DNA of 31,763 bases from an uncultured Lachnospiraceae bacterium (GCA_947175285.1 CAMWMM010000007.1:1-31763), one strand, 5' to 3'; counted from the first letter of the stretch, positions 17,374-24,751 are shown. Numbers and translations: made by a program. The notes: generated by a model not told the origin, from the sequence alone.

Positions 17374-18363
17374 TTACTGTACTTTTAATCCAAGGTTTTC
17401 AACAAGTCCTGTGTAAACTTCCAAGTCTTTCTTAATACGTTCTTCAAATGCCTTACCGTCCATAATGTCGATTACATTATTGGAGTTATCCATGAATTCT
17501 TTGAATTCAGCGGAATTTGCCGCATCAGAGAAAGCCTTGTACAATGCGTCTACTACTTCGTCCGGTGTATCAGCAGGAACGCCTAAACCTCTCCATGTAC
17601 CAAGTACCGCATCATATCCGCACTCTTTACATGTCGGTACATCCGGAATGGAATCCAGACGGTTATCGCTCATAACTGCCAAAACTTTTAAGTCTCCGCT
17701 CTCTACATAGCTTGCAACTTCTGCATAAGAAACAGCTACCGCATCGATATGTCCGCCAAGCAAGTCTGTGATTGCACCTGCTGCACCGTCATAAGCAACA
17801 TGCTTAAAGTCCGTACCTGCTGTTTCAGCAAGACCTGCTGCTGCAAGATGCCAGATTGCACCGTTACCGGAATTACCCATCTGTAACTCATTGCTCTTGC
17901 TGTACTCAATTAAATCTTCCAAAGTTCCAAAACGGCTGTCGTCTGCCTTTACCGTAATTGCGGAACAAGCGCTGTTTACCATCATAATCGGCTTAAACAT
18001 AGAATACGTAAGTCCTGCGTTAGTTCCCATAGCCTCTAATGTTGTAAGCTCAACCGTAATCATGGTAACTGTCGTTCCATCCGCTTTTGCCGCAGCGCCT
18101 GCTAACATACCTGTTGCACCGCCTGCACCTGAACGGTTCTCAACCGTAACATTTTTGAAAGAACCTTTTGCAGCGTCTGCTAAAGCTCTCATAACAGTAT
18201 CCGTACCGCCGCCTGCATCGTAAGGTACGATACATGTAACAGACGTATTAGAGAAATCTGTAGTTCCACCTGCAGCGGATCCGCCTGAACTGCCGCATCC
18301 CGCTAACATAGCAACAGCCGTAACTGCCGCTACCATTGTTGATAATACTTTTTTTGCTTTCAT
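17374..18363 (-). CDS. tctC: Tripartite tricarboxylate-type transporter, extracytoplasmic substrate-binding lipoprotein TctC
   Basis: A 329-residue Bug/TctC-family solute receptor. A lipoprotein signal peptide covers residues 1-22 with lipobox LAGC (C23 lipidated), followed by a Gly/Ser linker. The mature part has IVPYDAGGGTDTVMRALA and NRSGAGGATGMLAGA, typical for binding the carboxylate and bridging water. LGGHIDAVAVSYAEV and GVPADTPDEVVDAL are also family hallmarks. AGGAGG lies 7 bases before the ATG. It is the first gene of the operon, with its own strong promoter and palindromic operator. Its ligand should be a carboxylate; the downstream kinase-aldolase genes point to a keto-deoxy or uronic sugar acid, which is inference. 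Confidence 0.95.
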   Translation of the reverse strand: MKAKKVLSTMVAAVTAVAMLAGCGSSGGSAAGGTTDFSNTSVTCIVPYDAGGGTDTVMRALADAAKGSFKNVTVENRSGAGGATGMLAGAAAKADGTTVTMITVELTTLEAMGTNAGLTYSMFKPIMMVNSACSAITVKADDSRFGTLEDLIEYSKSNELQMGNSGNGAIWHLAAAGLAETAGTDFKHVAYDGAAGAITDLLGGHIDAVAVSYAEVASYVESGDLKVLAVMSDNRLDSIPDVPTCKECGYDAVLGTWRGLGVPADTPDEVVDALYKAFSDAANSAEFKEFMDNSNNVIDIMDGKAFEERIKKDLEVYTGLVENLGLKVQ

Positions 18364-18449
18364 TCTTTTTCCTCCTGATTATATTTGGAAAGTCACCTTC
18401 CCCCCTCACTGACTATAAATTATCATCAGTGCTTTGCATTACAATAATA

Positions 18450-18472
18450 GCATTATATAATGCAAAATTTGC
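18450..18472. promoter_or_regulatory. Palindromic operator at the tctC promoter
   Basis: GCATTATATAATGC at 18450-18463 is a perfect 14-base palindrome located just downstream of the predicted transcription start. It overlaps a second near-palindrome GCAAAATTTGC at 18462-18472. It lacks the central CG of LacI-family sites, so another regulator type (for example GntR- or IclR-like) is more likely. No such regulator gene is adjacent. Confidence 0.5.
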
Positions 18473-18477
18473 TTCTA

Positions 18478-18505
18478 ATTATACTAAATCTACCTGTTAA
18501 GTCAA
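18478..18505 (-). promoter_or_regulatory. Sigma-A promoter of the tctCBA-kinase-aldolase operon
   Basis: On the - strand, TTGACT (18500-18505) is followed by a 16-base spacer and a perfect TATAAT (18478-18483). Transcription would start near 18471, about 110 bases before the tctC start codon. Confidence 0.75.
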
Positions 18506-18551
18506 GCGTCTTCCCTATGATATGTGCAATCTTCTACCTTTTAGCCTAATT

Positions 18552-19736
18552 TCAAGTGTCATTTTTATGCAATTTGACATATACATTCAGTGCTGCAATC
18601 AAAGCCAAATCAATCAATACCACAACTACAATCGAACTCATACCGTAAGCAATGCCCGCACTTTGTGCAATTCTTCCGATAATCACCGGCATCAGAATCG
18701 AACCCAGGCTTGCTGTTGTCAGAATAAAACTCCATGCTATGGCATATTTCTGAATCAGCCTGCCGCAAAACGATACGGTGGTCGGATAAATACCTGCCAT
18801 GCTGTAGCCAAATCCCATGATTCCAATAATAATCGGTACCGTATTTTTACAAAGCAGCAATAGAAAAAAGAAACATACAAATCCAATTCCCATTATAAGC
18901 AGCATCTTTTCTTTTTTTACTTTTTCCGACATCCATGCGGCAGTAAGCCGTCCCGCAAGCATCATAAGCCAAAGCACACTCGCCATAAGCTGTGACAAAG
19001 AATTACTCAACAGTCCCGTATCAACGAAATAGGTAATCAGCCATCCGATTACGCCCTGTTCCACACACAGATAAAAGAACATCGTCAAAGTACAAAGATA
19101 GAATAACGGCTCTTTCAAAAAACCGAATTTATTCTCTGCGCTATTTGTCTCTTTCTCTCCGCCTGCCTCCGTAAGAACCGGACACAAAAAGTAAAGCAGG
19201 AAACTCAGTATACCCATGACTATCATAAAATAGCAGGCAGATATCCATTTGCCCGAATCCGTACGCGTCAAAACCGTCAGAAAAATCGGAAAAGAAAATG
19301 CGCCTATTGAAAACATAGCATGCAGTCCGTTCAAATAACCCGCTTTCCCCGGCGCTAGATTATTAACGGTATAATTTCCGAAATTACTGGAAGCGCCCCG
19401 CGACAGTCCAGTCATTAAAAATGCTGCCGCTAACGAAAAATTACTGTTTCCGTAAATAATCAGGACATAAGCAAGCGCATAACATGCATTAAACAGTAAG
19501 ATGCTCCTTTTCCTGCCAATCCATACCGACAAAGTACCCGATGCGAAACTGGAAATAAGATTTCCTACGGAATGCAGGCTGACAATCATACCTGCAAACG
19601 CATAATCCAATCCCCTTGCTTCACGAATGAACGGCAAAAGGGAACCGATTGACAACGCCAGCACACCATTTAGCATAAATGCGAAATAGGTAAACAATAA
19701 TTGCCTTTTCCCCTCTGCCGTCTTTAAACAATCCAT
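18552..19736 (-). CDS. MFS transporter, probably for a sugar or sugar acid
   Basis: A 394-residue protein with about 12 hydrophobic segments and a central charged loop near residue 195 (EAGGEKETNSAENKF). The motif-A-like loop between helices 2 and 3 is SGTLSVWIGRKRSI. The overall pattern resembles small sugar-proton symporters of the fucose permease branch of the major facilitator superfamily. It begins 15 bases after the aldolase-VOC gene, and its ribosome-binding site (AGAGGAAA) overlaps that stop codon, so they form one transcription unit. The neighbour suggests import of a substrate that ends as a KDPG-like aldol. Direction and substrate cannot be deduced from sequence. Confidence 0.82.
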   Translation of the reverse strand: MDCLKTAEGKRQLLFTYFAFMLNGVLALSIGSLLPFIREARGLDYAFAGMIVSLHSVGNLISSFASGTLSVWIGRKRSILLFNACYALAYVLIIYGNSNFSLAAAFLMTGLSRGASSNFGNYTVNNLAPGKAGYLNGLHAMFSIGAFSFPIFLTVLTRTDSGKWISACYFMIVMGILSFLLYFLCPVLTEAGGEKETNSAENKFGFLKEPLFYLCTLTMFFYLCVEQGVIGWLITYFVDTGLLSNSLSQLMASVLWLMMLAGRLTAAWMSEKVKKEKMLLIMGIGFVCFFFLLLLCKNTVPIIIGIMGFGYSMAGIYPTTVSFCGRLIQKYAIAWSFILTTASLGSILMPVIIGRIAQSAGIAYGMSSIVVVVLIDLALIAALNVYVKLHKNDT

Positions 19737-19751
19737 ATTGCCTGTTTTCCT

Positions 19752-20711
19752 CTACTTCTGTAACAAGTGCAGTGCGAATCCTGACACTTCTTCTTTTAAG
19801 TATACGGCTCTCAGCACGCCTTCTTTGCGGCTTGCCGTCTCCATATCCACCTCAATGCCAAGCGCTTCCAGATAAGCAATGGAACGTTCAATATTATTGG
19901 TGCCGATAGCAATATGTCCTTTTGCTCCCAGATAAGGTGTTTTCATTGCTTCAATGTATGTTCCGGCAAAAATGGAACTGTTTCCCGGTTTCTTGGTAAA
20001 GCCGAAGACGCTGTCAAACATATCCGTTGTCTTATTCGCTTCCTCTTCACTTTCACAGTTAATGCCGACATGCTTTAACTCAAATCCATGAACTGTCATA
20101 ACTGCTTCTTTTGTCAGTTCCTTAATTTTGTCAAACTCCTTATTCTTTACAAGGTCGCTGCTTACCATCCAGCTTCCGCCGCAGGCGATAATTCTCGGAA
20201 ATGCAAGGTATTCATTAATATTCTTTTCATTAATACCGCCCGTAGGCATAAATTTCAGGTTCACGTAAGGCGCTGCCATAGCTTTAATCGCCTTTAATCC
20301 TCCGGAAGCTTCCGCAGGGAAGAATTTAACTACCTCAAGTCCAAGTTCCAAAGCTTTTTCCATATCCGAAGGGCAGCTGCAGCCCGGCGTTACCGGCACT
20401 CCTTTTTTAATACAATATTCTACAACCGTAGGATTAAGGCCCGGACTTACAATAAATTCAGCGCCCGCATTCACCGCACGGTCTACCTGTTCTGTTGTCA
20501 GCACAGTTCCCGCACCGACTAACATCTTCGGGAACTTCTCTTTCATAATGCGGATGGAGTCTTCTGCCGCATCCGTACGGAATGTTACTTCCGCTACCGG
20601 AAGCCCTCCCTCGCACAGCGCTTTTGCAAGCGGCTCAGCCTCATTGACGTTGTTTAAAACAACTACCGGAACAATCCCCAATTTTTGAATTTTTGTTAAT
20701 ACCTCATTCAT
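19752..20711 (-). CDS. KDPG/KHG aldolase fused to a C-terminal VOC (glyoxalase-like) domain
   Basis: A 319-residue two-domain protein. Residues 1-205 are an Eda-type class I aldolase: E41 and R45 in AEVTFRT, Schiff-base K129 in VVKFFPAEASGG, and MPTGGINEKNI. Residues 210-319 form a vicinal-oxygen-chelate domain (ELKHVGINCESEEEANKTTDMF, GHIAIGTNNIERSIAYLEALG) with possible metal ligands at H214, H266 and H315. ATG 20711 is preferred over a TTG at 20753 because AAGGAG sits about 10 bases upstream and the TTG would leave almost no leader. It is the first gene of a unit with the MFS transporter. The aldolase reaction is likely; the role of the VOC domain is unknown. Confidence 0.88.
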   Translation of the reverse strand: MNEVLTKIQKLGIVPVVVLNNVNEAEPLAKALCEGGLPVAEVTFRTDAAEDSIRIMKEKFPKMLVGAGTVLTTEQVDRAVNAGAEFIVSPGLNPTVVEYCIKKGVPVTPGCSCPSDMEKALELGLEVVKFFPAEASGGLKAIKAMAAPYVNLKFMPTGGINEKNINEYLAFPRIIACGGSWMVSSDLVKNKEFDKIKELTKEAVMTVHGFELKHVGINCESEEEANKTTDMFDSVFGFTKKPGNSSIFAGTYIEAMKTPYLGAKGHIAIGTNNIERSIAYLEALGIEVDMETASRKEGVLRAVYLKEEVSGFALHLLQK

Positions 20712-20770
20712 ATAATACTTTCTCCTTTCTTTGTGATGTAATGTGTGTCTCAAAACATCAAACTATATTT

Positions 20771-20799
20771 ATTATAATTTGAATCTATGATATTCACAA
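20771..20799 (-). promoter_or_regulatory. Promoter of the aldolase-VOC / MFS unit
   Basis: On the - strand, TTGTGA (20794-20799) is followed by a 17-base spacer and a perfect TATAAT (20771-20776), about 60 bases before the ATG at 20711. Immediately upstream on the same strand lies a TCAC-N5-GTGA inverted repeat (TCACCGAAAGTGA) that could be an activator or repressor site. Confidence 0.7.
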
Positions 20800-20842
20800 T
20801 CACTTTCGGTGAAAAATATATAATAATTGTTCCGACAAAAGA

Positions 20843-20910
20843 AGCTGCCCTATAAGAGCAGCTCAGACTGTAGACAAAGTCCGAGCAGAGACTCTCTCGA
20901 ATCTCTGCTC
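20843..20910. repeat. Tandem hairpins in the gap between the aldolase-VOC promoter and the aldo/keto reductase
   Basis: Two inverted repeats lie close together: AGCTGC/GCAGCT (20843-20848 with 20858-20863), and GAGCAGAGA/TCTCTGCTC (20883-20891 with 20902-20910). A GACT/AGTC pair lies between them. The second could act as a terminator for the aldo/keto reductase remnant, although no clear T-run follows on the - strand. The dense structure might also be the end of a lost mobile element. No gene is seen here. Confidence 0.4.
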
Positions 20911-20948
20911 TCTTAGTGTTGTTTTAGTCATTTCACAGATGTTTATCC

Positions 20949-21980
20949 TTATACTTCATACTGGAAGAATGAGTTATCATTCAAAAATTTTTCTGCTTCA
21001 TGTACAAGTTCGGTAGCATCTGTGCCATCATCCAATATAATTTTTCCCGGAATACAGATATCATCTTTTCCCAGCCCGAATTTTGCTTTTTCAGAGCTAA
21101 AATAGTTGTGTTCCGCACCAAAGGTTGGTACCGGCTGAAGCATGCAGCTATTATAACAATCAAGTATTGCCGCAGCAGAGATTCCTTTTGGATTTATTGC
21201 TTCATATGGCTTAAAATCTGCCGTCTTTGCAATACCGGACATACGGTAGAGTCTCGCTGTTTCTGCTACGATTTCTTTTTCCTGCTCATTAAGCGGATGG
21301 AAATCCTTCATAAATGATACATTATCCTCTACCTGTTCAAGTGTTGACATGCCGGATAGAACTGTAAGGACACCGTCAAGACCTGCTGCAAAACGAATTG
21401 CCCATGACGCAGGCGATGCATCGGGGTGGGTTTCTTTCATAAGCATTTCCGCCTCCTTTGGCGCTTTTGCAAGCATACCGCCTTTGACCGGCTCCATGAC
21501 AATCATTTGTCTGCCATGCTTTCGAATTATATCATAGCAGGCTTTTGCCTGAACAAAATATGCGTCCCAGTCAATATAGTTGAGGGCAATCTGCACCGCT
21601 TCGACTTCCGGATGCTCACTTAGTATTTTATCCAACACATCTGCCGTATCATGGAAAGAAAATGCGATATGGCGGATTTTTCCTTCCTCCTTCCATTTCT
21701 GCATGTGCTCAAACATATGACACTGCGCGATAACTTGCTTATACCGGATGCCGTTTACATTGTGGAGCAGATAGTAATCAAAGTAATCCACACCGCATTT
21801 TTTAAGCTGTTCGGAAAAAATCTGTTCCACTTGGACTTCTTCCGTGATTGCGAAAGTCGGAAGCTTTGATGCCAGACGGAAACTCTCTCTCGGATGCCGG
21901 CTGACAAGACACTTATATATGGCAGTCTCACTGCCGCCATTGTGATACACGTAGCTGGTATCAAAATAATCAAATCCGGG
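20949..21980 (-). pseudogene. Aldo/keto reductase, 5'-truncated
   Basis: An aldo/keto reductase lacking its first beta strand and helix. Homology begins at GFDYFDTSYVYHNGGSE, with catalytic Asp and Tyr in DTSYVY, the Lys in ASKLP and the His in YYLLHN, so the tetrad is kept. EPVKGGMLAK and the NVSFMKDF block are also typical. The reading frame stays open to a possible ATG at 22046, but those first 20-odd codons are antisense to a LysR fragment and look unrelated. About 30-45 residues normally precede this point. The C-terminal part after residue 290 (LDCYNSCMLQ onward) is not one I recognise. It diverged from the LysR gene before a deletion removed both 5' ends. It is probably non-functional. 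Confidence 0.75.
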
Positions 21981-21984
21981 TAAA

Positions 21985-22572
21985 GTACTGCTTGACTTAT
22001 GGAATGAAATAGCTCCCTCTTCTACTGAATATCGGTTCAAAATCATTCCATATGATGACTATCATGATCAGATTTTATCCGTTGTCCAGTCTTTGGGGAG
22101 CAAAATTGACTTCATGGTTGGTTCATTTAATTCCCGGCAGATGCTTAGTATCAGTAATTTCTATAAGCTAGGAGACTACCGCCTTTGCGTTGCAGTTCCG
22201 AAAAATCACAGACTTGCTTCCAAAACAAAACTCTCGCTCAAAGATATGCATGGTGAACACCTGATTATGGTAAAAGGTGGTGATACGATACAGTTAGATG
22301 AGTTTCGGAAAAAACTGAAAATGACACACCCGCAGATTATATTTGATGAAACACACTATTTTTACGACCTTGAAACATTCAACACCTGTGAAGTAACAGG
22401 CTCTCTTTTGCTGACTTTAGATGCTTGGGCGGACATTCACCCATCACTGATAACCTTGCCGGTAGAGTGGGATTTTTCCGTTCCTTATGGATTATTGTTT
22501 TCAAGGAATTTGTCTGGCGAAGCTGCTTCATTTCTTAATGATATTAAGAACTTACTTTCTATGAACGAATAA
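21985..22572 (+). pseudogene. LysR-family regulator, effector-binding domain remnant without DNA-binding domain
   Basis: Reading + strand from about 21985 gives LWNEIAPSSTEYRFKIIPYDD, then IDFMVGSF, DYRLCVAVPKNHRLAS and KLSLKDMHGEHLIMVKGGD, the pattern of a LysR substrate-binding domain that runs to a normal C-terminus at 22572. The helix-turn-helix and the first part of the effector domain (about 100 residues) are missing. No proper ATG exists; the first usable start is a TTG at 22093. Its 5' break coincides with the 5' break of the aldo/keto reductase on the other strand. This suggests one deletion through a formerly shared divergent promoter. Without DNA-binding domain it cannot act as a normal regulator. 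Confidence 0.8.
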
Positions 22573-22641
22573 TATTATAGGGAGAGAAATGAAAAAACGA
22601 AATACACTATATAAATTTTACGATAGCGCTGATAAAAGAAT

Positions 22642-22869
22642 TTAATTTGGATTACTTTCCTTAAATTCCTCATTTTCTTTATATTCTACAATATCAGAAA
22701 CATCACAATGCAAGATTTTGCAAAGCTGGTCTATTGTATTCAGTGTTACATTTCGATTGTGCTTAATACTATCATATGTACCATGACTAAACTTATGTTT
22801 TTCTAACAATTCATATACGCTGACGTTCTTCTCTTTTAGAGTACGCCAGAGCGGGTCAAATGTTATCAC
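22642..22869 (-). CDS. Small XRE/Cro-type helix-turn-helix regulator
   Basis: A single-domain protein of 75 residues. FDPLWRTLKEKNVSVYELLEKHKFS leads into the turn and recognition helix YDSIKHNRNVTLNTIDQLCKIL, then CDVSDIVEY closes the five-helix Cro/C1 fold. This is a common stand-alone regulator in Clostridia. GTG 22869 is preferred because AGGTGG lies 8 bases upstream and the family usually begins near the VITFDPLW segment; GTG 22881 would add four residues. It diverges from the small genes at 23003 onward, and an 8-base inverted repeat in the shared spacer is a candidate binding site. Its target genes are not known. Confidence 0.8.
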   Translation of the reverse strand: MITFDPLWRTLKEKNVSVYELLEKHKFSHGTYDSIKHNRNVTLNTIDQLCKILHCDVSDIVEYKENEEFKESNPN

Positions 22870-22920
22870 TTCTTTCACCACCTCTTGAATTAAAATTATA
22901 ACTAATAGATGTTTAGTTTT

Positions 22921-22944
22921 ATATTTCCGATATACTGGAAATAT
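22921..22944. promoter_or_regulatory. Inverted repeat in the divergent spacer upstream of the small-gene cluster
   Basis: ATATTTCC (22921-22928) and GGAAATAT (22937-22944) are perfect inverted repeats separated by 8 bases. The spacer contains TATACT (22931-22936), a possible -10 for the + strand. The site lies between the XRE gene and the gene at 23003, so it may be the XRE operator. Confidence 0.4.
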
Positions 22945-23002
22945 TTTGTAGACAGGTTTCTAGAGGAGGAGTAGAATAATTGAAAGAAGGGAGATTACCC
23001 AA

Positions 23003-23299
23003 ATGAAAAAAGATGAAATGATAAATTTATTAACAGAACATGCCATGAGTGAAAGATTAGACGATCTAATTTTGCAAAATACTAAATATCTTGAAATTAG
23101 AGAAAAAGTACACTTGCTGCTTGAAGAATTAGAAAAAATAGATTCTTCAAAGTCAATGCGAGGCACAATAGACAGATATGATTCTGCCGTCCATGAAGAG
23201 TCGGCTCTATATGCATATTTTACATATCAACAGGGGCTTAAAGATATGTTCAATTTAATTATGTCTTTGCAAAACAAAGGGGAAATTATAGAAGAGTGA
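23003..23299 (+). CDS. Small helical protein of unknown function (DUF6809-like)
   Basis: A 98-residue acidic, predicted all-helical protein. YLEIREKVHLLLEELEKI and SALYAYFTYQQGLKDMFNLIMSL are two amphipathic stretches. The latter resembles the C-terminal helix of a small family common in Lachnospiraceae near mobile or phage-like genes (DUF6809), but the match is from memory and loose. The ATG has AAGGGAG about 11 bases upstream. No signal peptide or membrane segment is seen. It lies between an XRE regulator and toxin-antitoxin genes. No function is proposed. Confidence 0.6.
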   Translation: MKKDEMINLLTEHAMSERLDDLILQNTKYLEIREKVHLLLEELEKIDSSKSMRGTIDRYDSAVHEESALYAYFTYQQGLKDMFNLIMSLQNKGEIIEE

Positions 23300-23396
23300 A
23301 AACAGAGGAGTAGATTGAGAAAAAGGACTTTTGGATATATAATAAATATGAACCTGTTATGGATACTATTAATACGTCTGGGAAGGAGTAACAAAA

Positions 23397-23642
23397 ATGG
23401 CGGTAGTAAGTATGGAAATACCTGATGAAATGCTAGAATTTGCAATGCCATCAAACAAGGATGATCAGCTTAAAATAAATGCTATGATACTATATCCTTA
23501 TATACAACAGGGAATAATATCACATGGAAGAGCTGCTGAAATTCTTGGAATTTTCAAAATGGATTTGATTACTTTATATGGGAAAATGGGGTTATCATAT
23601 ATTGAGATGTCTGAGGATGAAATCAAAGAGGAACTTGTATAG
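23397..23642 (+). CDS. UPF0175-family antitoxin-like protein
   Basis: An 81-residue protein of the UPF0175 type. The N-terminal MAVVSMEIPDEMLEFAMP is followed by the helix-turn-helix-like segment IQQGIISHGRAAEILGIFKMDLITLYGKMGL and an acidic tail. Members usually act as antitoxins paired with PIN-domain toxins. AAGGAG precedes the ATG. No toxin follows it directly; the next gene is another antitoxin-like ORF 72 bases on, followed by a broken PIN gene. It may be an orphan antitoxin or may have served that PIN toxin. Confidence 0.75.
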   Translation: MAVVSMEIPDEMLEFAMPSNKDDQLKINAMILYPYIQQGIISHGRAAEILGIFKMDLITLYGKMGLSYIEMSEDEIKEELV

Positions 23643-23714
23643 CATAGTCGAATTGAGTATGATAAATATGGATGTTATAAAATGAGTTTATTTTATAAAA
23701 GGTGGTGTTTTTAG

Positions 23715-23945
23715 TTGACATTACAGGAGCGAGTAGTACAAAAAGTTAGTGGATTGTCAGAGGATAATTTACAATTCTTATTAGATATGATAGAGCGTTT
23801 TATGCAACCCGATTCTATAGAAAATGGGAAAACTGTAATTTCGAACAGGATTGGCATTGCAAAAGGACAGAAGCTATATGATGATGATTATGATTTTGAC
23901 GAAATGAATCCTGAAATAGAGAAGATGTTTGGAGGGATGGAATGA
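23715..23945 (+). CDS. Antitoxin of a PIN-domain toxin-antitoxin pair (DUF2281-like)
   Basis: A 76-residue protein beginning at TTG 23715, with AGGTGG 9 bases upstream. An N-terminal helix LQERVVQKVSGLSEDNLQFLLDMIERFM is followed by a flexible linker and a very acidic tail (LYDDDYDFDEMNPEIE), which would wrap a toxin. Its stop overlaps the start of the PIN gene by ATGA, the usual antitoxin-toxin coupling. The partner toxin is inactivated by deletion, so this antitoxin is now orphaned but appears intact. Confidence 0.7.
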   Translation: MTLQERVVQKVSGLSEDNLQFLLDMIERFMQPDSIENGKTVISNRIGIAKGQKLYDDDYDFDEMNPEIEKMFGGME

Positions 23946-24236
23946 AGCTGTTATTAGATACCCACATTATTCTGTGGGCATTGGACGATAATCCTAGATT
24001 AACCAACCAAACCAGAAATTTAATTAGGATGCCAAAAAATGGGATATCGAATGTTGCCAATTACAGATTACCATGTGAAAGTTTTGGAAATGTTAGTATA
24101 TCATAATAAATACCAAGTGCATAATGATCCTTTTGACAGAATTATGGTTGCACAGGCAAAAGCAGATGGATTAAAATTTGTCACTCATGATTCTAAAATC
24201 CCATTTTATGAGGAAGGTTGTGTAATGTCTGTGTAG
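23942..24236 (+). pseudogene. PIN-domain (VapC-like) toxin, internal deletion and frameshift
   Basis: The gene starts as a normal PIN ribonuclease (MKLLLDTHIILWALDDNPRL, with active-site D6). After about 29 codons, near 24024-24040, the sequence jumps into another frame. There it continues with YRMLPITDYHVKVLEML and the C-terminal block HNDPFDRIMVAQAKADGLKFVTHDS, ending at 24236. PIN toxins of this kind are about 125-130 residues; here about 40-45 central residues are gone, including the segment carrying the conserved glutamate (usually in an IWE context). The original frame ends shortly after at 24104-24106. The product cannot be an active nuclease. It overlaps the antitoxin stop by ATGA. 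Confidence 0.82.
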
Positions 24237-24289
24237 CTCTGGTTCTATTTGGGAAATGGGAAAGATTGAAAAGGACGAAGGAGAAACAT

Positions 24290-24547
24290 ATGGCAGAATT
24301 AACATCTATGATGAATATCGGCAGCGAAATGGCGAAAAAACTTACATCTGTCGGAATCGATTCACCCGAGAAACTGATTGAGACAGGCTCCAAACAAGCC
24401 TTTTTCAGATTAAAAGAAACTTACCCTTCCGTTTGTCTGGTGCATTTGTATGCATTAGAGGGTGCGATTTGCAACACGGAGTTCAACAGTCTTTCAGAAG
24501 ATACGAAAAAAGAGTTAAAAGAATTCAGCGACTTTTTAAAGAAGTGA
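24290..24547 (+). CDS. TfoX C-terminal-domain protein
   Basis: An 85-residue protein consisting only of a TfoX C-terminal (helix-hairpin-helix-like) domain. MNIGSEMAKKLTSVGIDSPEKLIETGSKQAFFRL is followed by CLVHLYALEGAICN and an acidic helix. ATG 24290 has AAGGAGAA directly upstream, while an earlier ORF start at 24218 has none. The full-length TfoX/Sxy competence regulator also has an N-terminal domain; stand-alone C-terminal versions are common in Firmicutes and lack a known role. Nothing in the neighbourhood points to competence. Confidence 0.85.
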   Translation: MAELTSMMNIGSEMAKKLTSVGIDSPEKLIETGSKQAFFRLKETYPSVCLVHLYALEGAICNTEFNSLSEDTKKELKEFSDFLKK

Positions 24548-24631
24548 TTTGATTAGACTTTATACCCATATTGTGATATACTTACATTGTATCAATCAGC
24601 ACAAGCCACAATATAGAAAGCAGGTGATTGT

Positions 24632-24751
24632 ATGACAGGTAAAGAAGTTGTAAACCTTATTCGTAAATTAAGAGAAAAGGGTATGAGCAGCGATGAAATA
24701 ATTGCAATCATAGAATATATCGAAACTCATGACCCTAAAGAACAGGAATAA
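24632..24751 (+). CDS. Very small conserved-looking protein (39 residues)
   Basis: Starts at ATG 24632 after GCAGGTGATT and ends with TAA at 24749-24751. The product begins MTGKEVVNLIRKLREKG and continues through MSSDEIIAIIEYIETHDPKE, two amphipathic helices. I recall similar short ORFs in Clostridia, but no function is known to me. It sits in an intergenic space between the TfoX-domain gene and the kinase, with a plausible ribosome-binding site and sensible composition. Confidence 0.55.
   Translation: MTGKEVVNLIRKLREKGMSSDEIIAIIEYIETHDPKEQE

Noticed and set aside
21985..22046. N-terminal codons of the aldo/keto reductase frame as a real N-terminus
   Set aside because: They are exactly antisense to recognisable LysR sequence and do not resemble the start of any aldo/keto reductase.
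22589..22645. 18-codon ORF with GGGAGAG upstream, after the LysR remnant
   Set aside because: Too short and basic, overlaps the end of the XRE gene on the other strand, and no similarity is recognised.
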